A stretch of DNA of 64,000 nucleotides from Actinoplanes sp. NBRC 103695 (lineage in GTDB: Bacteria > Actinomycetota > Actinomycetes > Mycobacteriales > Micromonosporaceae), in NCBI RefSeq assembly GCF_030269485.1, contig NZ_BSTL01000021.1, positions 118,771 through 182,770 on the forward strand, given 5' to 3'. The notes beneath the pieces were generated by a model. It saw nothing but the letters and a program-made list of their open reading frames with translations, was not told where the DNA came from and did not search any database. Positions 57,430 to 64,000 of this stretch are shown one piece after another (positions within the stretch are counted from its first letter, which is position 1; the number at the start of each line of letters is the position of its first letter). Both the position numbers and the translations under genes were made by a program.

Positions 57430-60400
57430 GCCGCCCGGCCCGCACGGCCGTCCGGCAGGAGGTGACGCAGGGCCCGGGCCATCAGGTCGTCGCGGTCCGG
57501 CGAGGACATCTTCTCCAGGCCGAAGCCGAGGTAGAGGGTGTCCGCGGTCGAGGTCGCGGCGCCGAAGTCGTACGCCTGCCGGCTGCGGGTCCAGTCCGTG
57601 CGGTTGGCCGGGGATCCCGGCGGCGGGCCGGCCACGGTCCAGCCGCCCTGATCGGTCTCGAACGAGGTCTGCGCGGCAGTCGTGCCGTCCACGTCGAGGT
57701 GGATGTCGTCCAGGAAGGTCCCGTAACCGTCGGTCCAATCGTCCGACGTGTTCGTGATGGAGATCTCGACGCGCTTGCCGGCGTACGCGGAAAGGTCGGT
57801 CTCGAAGGTCTTCCAGCCGCCGCTGTTGCCGCTCACCGCGTTCCAGGCGCCCGTGGTGCCCCCCGGTGTGCAGTCGGCGCCCCAGTAATGCGCCAGGAAC
57901 GGATGCTTGCCGAATCCCTCGAACTCGCAGCCCCAGCCGACGTCGCTGGTGGTGAGGCCGCCGGTGTCCGGCAGTGTGGTCCAGTCGTCGGTGCCGACCT
58001 CGTGCGCCTCCACGAACACGAAGTCGTTGCCGTCGGTGACGTGCGAGAAGCTGAACCGCAGGCGCGCGGCGGCCGCCTCGGTCAGGTCGACGGTCCTGGT
58101 CAGCCGCTTCCAGGTCGCGGCGTAGAAGCTGGGCTGCCCGCCGAACAGGTACCAGTCGCCGTCGGCCGGGTCGTACGGACCGGGCACGTCCCGATGCCAG
58201 GTCAGCGGGACCTCGCCCGACGTGCTGAGGAACGAGGCCGTGTGCTGCTGGGCGCCGACCGGCGCCCGGAACCCGGCCAGCGTGCCGGACCGGCCGGTCA
58301 CCGCCTGGCTGCCGCCGTTGTCGAGGTAGGTGGTCGCGCCGAGCCAGTACTGCGCGAAGTCGTTGCTCAGAGACTGGCAGGTCAGGTCCTCGAAGACGTC
58401 CTCGCACTCCCCCGGTCCTTCGGGCCGGTAGTAGTAGCCGACCTGCGCGGCGTAGCCGGCGTACGGCCCGGCGTGCAGGAGCTTGCCGCCCTCGTTCAGG
58501 TAGTCGCGGACCGCCAGCTCGGTCTCGGCCGCGGCACGGGTGGTGACGAGCTCGGACTGGCCGGGGTTGCGCGTGACGATGTCGTCGCCGGTCTCCCAGA
58601 CCACGGCACGGTAGTGGGACAGCACGCCCAGCGCGTCCGGCGCCTGCCGGCCGTGCGTGTCCATGTCGTACACGTCGGCGGTGTAGCCCGCGTGCCGCAG
58701 CGCGTCGACGTGCTCGTCGGCGTACCGGGCGGAGGTGGCCCCGTCGGTGTTCGGCGGCTCGATGCCGGTGACGTCCTCGGTGGCCAGGACGAGCACATCG
58801 CCGCCGATCCGGTCGGCGACCGTGTAGCTGAACGGCTCGCTCGCGCGGCCACCACGGGCGGTGAACCAGACGGTCACCTCGTCCGCGGGTTTCTGCCCGG
58901 GGACGGTGCCGCGCAGCTCGGCGAAGTACTTGTCGGCGGTCCCGCCGTACCGTTCGCCGCCGCGCCACTCGCCGGCCGCGACCGTTCGCTCGCGGCCACC
59001 GTTGATCCGGTAGTGCATCCGGACGCCGCGCAGCGACCGCCGGGCGATGACGGACACCTGCTGGCTCGTGCCGAAGGAGTCGGCGAAGGTGTGCGGGACG
59101 AAGTCCTCGGTGCCGCGCCCGACCACCGACACCGGATCGGCCGGGTCCTTCGCCGACGCGGCGACCGACAGGGCGAACGGCACGTTCTTGGCGTACTCGG
59201 CCTGGATCAGATGCTCGTCGTCGGGGAAGTCGAATTCGGTGCGGCAGTCGTCCGGTTCCCAGCCGTCGTCCGGGTCCGACTCGGAGGCCGTCTGGCAGGT
59301 CGACATCTCCGGGGCGAAACCGATCGTGCCGTACCGGGCCTGCGCGTGCGTGTTCGTGTCGCCGTTGGTCGTGTACATCTGGGCGGAGAGCTGCGGCAGA
59401 TAACCGGGCACCGCCGGGCGGGCGTGGTCGCCGGCCATCGCCATCGAGATCTGATCGTCCGGGTTGATCGTCGCGACCTGCCAGCCGCTGCCCCACAGCA
59501 GCAGCTGAGCCGCCGAGTGGTAGTTGACCAGGAAGCGGAAGCCGATCCGGCGGAACAACGCGTCCATCGCCCGGGTCTCCGGTTCGGAGCCCGGCGCCGG
59601 CCCGCGGTAGGTGTCGTCGGCCGGATCGTTCGACGAGCCCTCGTCGTCGTAGCCCCACTTCTCGGCGAAGTTGCGGTTCAGATCGACGCCGTCGCCGGGG
59701 CCGAACTGTCCGTCGCCGTTGTTGTCGCGCAGATTCTTGCGTACGTAGCGGAGGTCGTCGTCGACGAACGTCACGTCGTAGCCGTCCGGGTTGGCGACCG
59801 GCATGAACCACAACTCGGTGGTGGCGAGCAGCTTCGTGATCGCCGGATCGGTGCCGTAGCCGTCCAGCACGTGGTGCATCAGCCGGCGGGTCATCTCCGG
59901 GGTGATCCACTCCCGGGCGTGCTGGGCACCGAAGTACAGCACCGCCGGCCGCTTGCCGTCCGGAATGGCCTTCGCGTCGACGGTGACCTTGACCGCCTGG
60001 ATCGGCACCCCGCGCAGGGACCGGCCGATCGTCTCCAGCTTCGCCAGCCTGGGGAACCGGGCCGCGGTGGTGGCCAGCTCCTCCCGGATCCCGCCCGGCG
60101 CGTCGTACCGCCGGAAGACCGTCGGTTCCTGGGCCTTGAGCTTCCGCATCCGCGCGGTCATGGGTTTGACCCGCAGGGGTACGCCGGACGCGATCAGCCG
60201 CGCCGCCTGTTCCCGGCCGAGGATCACCTCGACCGCCACCTTGCCCCCGCCGGCCGGGCGGCGACTGACCTCGTCGAGGTCCACGCCCGCGGAGCCCAGC
60301 CGCTGCGCCTGCGCACCGTCGAGTGTGGCCGCGTAGACCTCGAAACCACCACCGGCCGGCGGCGCCGCCTCGGCCGGAGCCGGTACGAACGACGCGACGG

Positions 60401-60446
60401 TGAGCAGCATGGCCGCCCCGAGCACGGACCAGCGAGGACGCCTCAC
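57420..60446 (-). CDS. Secreted M14-family zinc carboxypeptidase with C-terminal modules
   Basis: 1008 residues. GTG 60446 is chosen because TTGGAG lies 6 nt upstream and the product starts with a normal signal peptide (MRRPRWSVLGAAMLL). After a propeptide, the M14 domain: YFGAQHAREWITPEMTRRLM (zinc His and Glu, about 176-179), ANPDGYDVTFVDDD, DLNRNFAEKWGYDD, VNYHSAAQLLLW (third ligand His) and the Glu in FAPEMST. From about residue 430 follow a beta domain and a long region with an immune-inhibitor-A-like MAM-type segment (SFSHVTDGNDFVFVEAHEVG; SDDWTDGYGTFLDDI). It removes C-terminal residues from peptides outside the cell. Same strand as the ChvE-like and M36 genes. Confidence 0.87.
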   Translation of the reverse strand: MRRPRWSVLGAAMLLTVASFVPAPAEAAPPAGGGFEVYAATLDGAQAQRLGSAGVDLDEVSRRPAGGGKVAVEVILGREQAARLIASGVPLRVKPMTARMRKLKAQEPTVFRRYDAPGGIREELATTAARFPRLAKLETIGRSLRGVPIQAVKVTVDAKAIPDGKRPAVLYFGAQHAREWITPEMTRRLMHHVLDGYGTDPAITKLLATTELWFMPVANPDGYDVTFVDDDLRYVRKNLRDNNGDGQFGPGDGVDLNRNFAEKWGYDDEGSSNDPADDTYRGPAPGSEPETRAMDALFRRIGFRFLVNYHSAAQLLLWGSGWQVATINPDDQISMAMAGDHARPAVPGYLPQLSAQMYTTNGDTNTHAQARYGTIGFAPEMSTCQTASESDPDDGWEPDDCRTEFDFPDDEHLIQAEYAKNVPFALSVAASAKDPADPVSVVGRGTEDFVPHTFADSFGTSQQVSVIARRSLRGVRMHYRINGGRERTVAAGEWRGGERYGGTADKYFAELRGTVPGQKPADEVTVWFTARGGRASEPFSYTVADRIGGDVLVLATEDVTGIEPPNTDGATSARYADEHVDALRHAGYTADVYDMDTHGRQAPDALGVLSHYRAVVWETGDDIVTRNPGQSELVTTRAAAETELAVRDYLNEGGKLLHAGPYAGYAAQVGYYYRPEGPGECEDVFEDLTCQSLSNDFAQYWLGATTYLDNGGSQAVTGRSGTLAGFRAPVGAQQHTASFLSTSGEVPLTWHRDVPGPYDPADGDWYLFGGQPSFYAATWKRLTRTVDLTEAAAARLRFSFSHVTDGNDFVFVEAHEVGTDDWTTLPDTGGLTTSDVGWGCEFEGFGKHPFLAHYWGADCTPGGTTGAWNAVSGNSGGWKTFETDLSAYAGKRVEISITNTSDDWTDGYGTFLDDIHLDVDGTTAAQTSFETDQGGWTVAGPPPGSPANRTDWTRSRQAYDFGAATSTADTLYLGFGLEKMSSPDRDDLMARALRHLLPDGRAGRAAHR

Positions 60447-60463
60447 GAGTGTCTCCAAAATTG

Positions 60464-61585
60464 TCACTGCAACTGGGTCTTCGTGTAGAAGCCGCTGTCG
60501 AGCAGCGCCTTCTGGTAGTTGGTCCCGTTCACGATCATCGTATCGAGAAGCATCGACGGAACGACCTTGACGCCGTTGTTGTAGTCCTTGTTGTTGTTCG
60601 TGGTCGGCTTCCCGCCCTTGAGGATGGCGTCCGCCATCTGTGCGCTGGTCTTGGCCAGGTCGCGGTAGTCCTTGAAGATCGTCGAGTACTGCTCGTCGGC
60701 GATGATCGACTTCACCGAGGCACGTTCGGCGTCCTGACCGGTCACGACCGGGTACGGCTGGCCCGCGGTGCCGTAACCGTTGCTCTTCAGCGCCGACAGG
60801 ATGCCGATCGAGAGCCCGTCGTACGGCGACAGCACGCCCTGCACCCGGAGACCGGACCGGTAGGTGGAGGTGAGCAGGTTCTCCATCCGATCCTGGGCGG
60901 TCTTGGGCTGCCAGCGGAGAATGGCGATCGACTTGAAGCCGGTCTGGCCACTGGGCACCTTGATCGTGCCGTCGTCCAGATAGGGCTTGAGCACCGACAT
61001 CGCGCCGTTGAAGAAGAACGTGGCGTTGTTGTCGTCCGGCGAGCCGGCGAACAGCTCGACGTTGAACGGGCCCTTCGCGGTGCCCTTCGACCCGTCCGCG
61101 TTCAGCACCTTGAGACCGGTCAGCAGCGAGGTCGCCTGCTGCACGCCGACCTTGAAGTTGTCGAACGTGGCGTAGTAGTCCACGTTCGGCGAGTTGCGGA
61201 TCAGCCGGTCGTACGAAATGACCGGGATCTTGTTGTCCTTGGCGTTCTCCAGCTGCGTGGTGATCGCGGTGCCGTCGATGGACGCGATGATCAGCAGTTT
61301 CACACCCTTGGTGATCTGGTTGTCCAGCTGGTTGACCTGGGTCGGGATGTCATCCTCGGCGTACTGCAGGTCGACCTTGTAGCCCAGCGCCTCGAGCTCC
61401 TTCTTGACGTTCTCACCGTCACCGATCCAGCGCTCCGAGGACCGCGTGGGCATGGTGACGCCGACCAGGGCGCCGGAGTTGCCCGCGACGAACCCGGCAG
61501 GCTTGTCGACGGTCTTCTCGCTGGAACCACAGGCGGCCATCGAGAGGACCAGGGCCGAGACCGCCGCGATACGGGCGTAGCGCAT
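60464..61585 (-). CDS. ChvE-like sugar-binding lipoprotein
   Basis: 373 residues, ATG 61585 with AAAGGAG 6-8 nt upstream. Lipoprotein signal (VSALVLSMAAC), then a type-1 periplasmic sugar-binding fold: LVGVTMPTRSSERWIGDGEN, VDLQYAEDDIPTQVNQLDNQ, KLLIIASIDGTAITTQLENA, VISYDRLIRNSPNVDYYATF. This is close to ChvE/MmsB-type multiple-sugar binding proteins. Normally it is encoded with a sugar ATPase and permease, but here it lies between two secreted protease genes. The gap to the M36 stop is 17 nt and to the M14 start 17 nt, so all three are likely co-transcribed. Confidence 0.88.
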   Translation of the reverse strand: MRYARIAAVSALVLSMAACGSSEKTVDKPAGFVAGNSGALVGVTMPTRSSERWIGDGENVKKELEALGYKVDLQYAEDDIPTQVNQLDNQITKGVKLLIIASIDGTAITTQLENAKDNKIPVISYDRLIRNSPNVDYYATFDNFKVGVQQATSLLTGLKVLNADGSKGTAKGPFNVELFAGSPDDNNATFFFNGAMSVLKPYLDDGTIKVPSGQTGFKSIAILRWQPKTAQDRMENLLTSTYRSGLRVQGVLSPYDGLSIGILSALKSNGYGTAGQPYPVVTGQDAERASVKSIIADEQYSTIFKDYRDLAKTSAQMADAILKGGKPTTNNNKDYNNGVKVVPSMLLDTMIVNGTNYQKALLDSGFYTKTQLQ

Positions 61586-61602
61586 GAACGTCTCCTTTCT
61601 GT

Positions 61603-63876
61603 TCACGGGGCGACGCCGTACACGGCCACTTCGGCGGTGTTGACGTAGTAGCAGCCGTAGTAGTTGTCGGGGCAGGTGATGCCCTCCTCGGCGATCTGCG
61701 TGCCGAGCATCGAGTACCGCAGGTACCGCACCGACGAGGTGCTGCCAGCGGCGAGCGGCACCTCGTTCATCCGGTTCCGCTCGGCGACTCCGAAGTGGCC
61801 CGAGGAGGCGACCGTCCAGCTCTGGCCGTCGGCCGACGTCTCGACGCGGTAGTCACCGGTCGAGGCGCTGGCGTCGCCGCAGTTCCCGGACGGGTTGACC
61901 GCGATCGCCGACACGTCGACCGCGGCCGGCAGGTGTACCACCAGGTACCGCGGGTCGATCCTGCCGTCGGCGCCGTACACGGCATCGGTGATCCAACTGG
62001 TGCTCTGCAGGCCGTCCAGCGCGGCGCCCGGCCCGCAGCCGAACTCGCTGTAGTCGTCGCCGTTGAAGTCCGTGAGCCGGCTGCCGCCGCTGGTCGCGGC
62101 CCAGTCCCGGCGCAGCGCCCAGTCCACCTTGTTGGCACCCTGATGCACCCGCACGTCACGGAAGACCGTCTCGTAGCCGGGAGCCGACGCATTCACCTCC
62201 GGGTAGGTCCCACCCGGCAGAACGTTCTGGATCGTGTACCTGCCCTGCGCGTCGGCGGTCGCCTGGTAGGAGTCGGCGAACCCGGACGCGTGCCCGGCGA
62301 AGCTCACCGTCGCCCCGGCCAGCGGGGCGCCGCTGTCGACGTTGGTGATCGTGCCGGTGACCGAGGTACGCGACGCGTCCCGGGCCGGCGGCGTGGAGAA
62401 GTCCTCGATCGGGGTGGTGTCGTCGCCGCCGAGGTCGGCCGCGAACCAGCCCATGCCCCGGTTGGCGAAGACCTTCCAGATCTTCTTCTGGTCGCGGCCG
62501 TCCCGGCTGACCTTGTCGGCCATCAGGATCGAGTTACGCATGTCCAGGAACGACGGGTTCGCCGGCGACAGCTCCATCGCCCGGGTGACCAGCGACTCGG
62601 ACAGCTTCGAACCCAGCGCGGTACGCAGATCCCACAGCGTCTCCGCCCAGATCTCGCCATCGGCGTGCGGCTCCGCGAATCCGATGATCTTGCCCATGTC
62701 ACCGTACGTGTAACCGCCCGATCCGGCGCCCTCCGTGCCGGGGCAGACGTCCGCGCTCGCACCGACCGTGCAGTCCAGCGGCTGCGTACGAACCAGATTC
62801 TGACCGTCGCTCACGTAGCGGCCGACCAGCACCTCACCCGGCGCGGCGGTGTCGGTCTGGAAACCCTGAGCCGCGAGCAGGTCGAAGGCGTACCAGTCGC
62901 TCCACGCCTCGCCCATCGCCGCGCTCTGCGGACTGGTCAGCGTCGAGTTGCCGGAGGCGTCCACCACGAGGCGGTTGGACACGCCGTGGGTGTACTCGTG
63001 GTAGACGATGTCGGCCTCGTCACCGGAGTTCGCCGCCAGGAACGGGTCCTGGAAGAGATACATCTGCATGCGGCCCGGCACACCGTCGGGGGTGGGCGTC
63101 ATGTTGGCGTTGTTGACATAGGCGGGATGACCGTCGCCGTCGAGGTCGGCGCCGTCGATCGCGTTGACCTCGATCGGGTCGCCGTCAGCGGTCTCGTAGT
63201 TGCCGGCCGCCCGGGTGAACCCGATCGGCGCCGCCTCCAGGTGATCATGGAAGCTGCTGACGTAGTAGAACAACTGCGCGGCGTTCTGCTTCGCGTTGTC
63301 CTTCCACGAGTACCCGACCCCTGGATCCCACGAACACTGCTTGCCCGCCGCACAGGGCGGGCCGACCTGGCCGGTGAAGTCCTTGAACGGGAAGCGCCAG
63401 TCACCCGGCTTGTCGGGCGCGACCTCCTCGCCCGGGTTGGCCTCGTCATCGTCGTTCACGTCGAGGAACACGTGCGCGGAGTCACCGGAGAGCGTGGTGG
63501 CCTCCGGCGTGATCCAGTCCTTCAGCGAACGCTGCTGCTGCTTGCCGCCCAGTGGCGCGCCCGGGTAGTTCTGCCACACCAGCGCCGACGGCGCGTTGTC
63601 GTTGAGCAGCAGATCCTGCCGGAACAGGACCCGACCGGTGGCCGCGTCGATCACGTGCAGGTAACCCGTCCTGACGGACAGCGTCTGCCAGGCCGGACGA
63701 GCGCCGCCCTTGGTGGCGAACGCGACCAGCTTGACCGGGTCATCGTCTTTCGCCACGATCCGCGAGCCGACGTCCCGGGCCGCGGTCTCCCGGGCCTGCG
63801 CGGCCGTCAACGTGGCGCGGCTCAGCGAGGCCGGCAAGGTCGCCGCCGGGGAGCCGGTGACCTGGACTAGCTCCAA
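61603..63876 (-). pseudogene. Second M36 metalloprotease gene, 5' end lost
   Basis: 757 codons can be read from a TTG at 63876, but the product lacks the signal peptide and most of the propeptide. It begins ELVQVTGSPAATLPASL, which matches the middle of the propeptide of the intact copy (KLIQVTGSPAASLPASL), and an in-frame TGA lies just upstream. The rest aligns throughout: zinc motif VYHEYTHGVSNRL, EAWSDWYAFDLL, the regulatory-like domain and discoidin end (YRVETSADGQSWTVASSG). Large stretches are nearly identical in DNA to 19868-22190. Without export the protein should not be active as a secreted protease unless the missing 5' part lies beyond the window. Confidence 0.82.
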
Positions 63877-64000
63877 CGCCGTTCAGTTAGGGCGGGACGT
63901 TGGCTGTCAAGGGTCGGGGCTGATGACGTCGATGCTGGCGGTGGCCTGGTAGCTGCGCCGGTCGATGTTCGGGCCGCGGGCTTGGTATTTGGAGTTCGAG
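63871..64000 (-). mobile_element. Foreign sequence joined to the truncated M36 gene, probable IS end
   Basis: Homology with the intact M36 gene stops around 63870, next to CTAG (63867-63870). From there to the window end the DNA is unrelated to M36 and contains the 3' end of another minus-strand reading frame. An insertion sequence whose right end abuts the M36 gene is the simplest reading; the other end is outside the window. Confidence 0.45.
63907..64000 (-). CDS. C-terminal end of an unknown protein (possibly a transposase)
   Basis: The minus strand reads SNSKYQARGPNIDRRSYQAT, then ASIDVISPDP and a TGA (complement of 63907-63909). Only the last 31 or so codons are in the window. I do not recognise the family. 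The context at the breakpoint of the M36 gene suggests a mobile-element gene. Confidence 0.4.
   Translation of the reverse strand, partial: SNSKYQARGPNIDRRSYQATASIDVISPDP

Noticed and set aside
55801..59910. A minus-strand open frame of about 1370 codons running through the chemoreceptor and M14 regions
   Set aside because: It is antisense to the receptor and out of frame with M14; composition is Arg/Gly/Pro-rich with no domain. High-GC shadow frame.
1..64000. tRNA, rRNA or riboswitch genes
   Set aside because: I saw no convincing cloverleaf, rRNA stretch or known riboswitch core in the intergenic regions; a covariance-model search was not possible.

Overview
The window is high-GC DNA with many GTG starts, 4-nt ATGA/GTGA gene overlaps, Tat-type and lipoprotein signal peptides, F420-type flavoenzymes (LLM and PPOX families) and a methyl-accepting chemotaxis protein. 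This fits a filamentous actinomycete; Micromonosporaceae (Actinoplanes-like) is my best guess, an inference from gene content rather than from a marker gene. Many genes have a TANNNT -10 box only 6-8 nt before the start codon, the actinobacterial signature of leaderless mRNAs. I see no rRNA, tRNA, CRISPR array or replication origin.

Layout. 1-2.9 kb: an operon of an XRE repressor, a soluble Ser/Thr kinase and a TPR protein behind a palindromic operator. 3.1-4.1 kb: a small DUF6412-like membrane protein and a second-type YidC. 4.2-7.4 kb: secreted esterase, F420-dependent oxidoreductase and a LacI regulator. 7.5-10.7 kb: a sugar ABC importer (binding protein and two permeases, no ATPase) divergent from lacI. 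10.8-12.3 kb: a decayed methyltransferase running into a CPBP protease. 12.4-15.0 kb: a two-component system whose kinase carries a second, degenerate transmitter. 15-18 kb: M20 hydrolase, anchored discoidin-like protein, CAP-domain protein. 18-19.6 kb: epoxide-hydrolase-like enzyme and TetR on a shared palindrome. 19.9-22.7 kb: full-length M36 metalloprotease. 22.8-27 kb: NAD(P)-binding epimerase, secreted protein, PPOX enzyme, orphan histidine kinase, ATP-grasp protein. 27-32.3 kb: MacB-type transporter with adaptor and lipoprotein, divergent from an OmpR-type two-component system. 32.3-33.7 kb: MerR plus SDR. 33.7-35.1 kb: XRE/ImmA/PIN module damaged by a deletion, then a small inverted-repeat element. 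35.1-38.3 kb: MarR controlling an LLM/FAD oxidase fusion and an LLM enzyme.

38.4-45.9 kb is a hydroxy-acid catabolic cluster: tartrate/malate dehydrogenase and GntR on one strand; MFS carrier, D-2-hydroxyacid dehydrogenase, FAD dehydrogenase, AtuA-family protein and DUF4387 protein on the other. 45.7-52.4 kb holds cell-surface functions (DUF1990 membrane protein, M1 peptidase, class A PBP, polyprenol-type glycosyltransferase). 52.8-57.4 kb couples a GGDEF-EAL enzyme to a periplasmic binding lipoprotein and is followed by a chemotaxis receptor. 57.4-63.9 kb is a minus-strand run of a truncated second M36 protease, a ChvE-like sugar-binding lipoprotein and an M14 carboxypeptidase; the M36 copy is cut at its 5' side by foreign sequence at the window end.

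Three features recur: short tandem repeats at the 3' ends of six genes (in three cases the unit contains the stop codon), convergent gene pairs whose reading frames run deep into each other as if their original ends had been deleted, and decayed gene fragments at junctions. The loci that look least described are the XRE-kinase-TPR operon, the AtuA/DUF4387 cluster, the LLM-FAD fusion pair and the binding protein-GGDEF/EAL pair.
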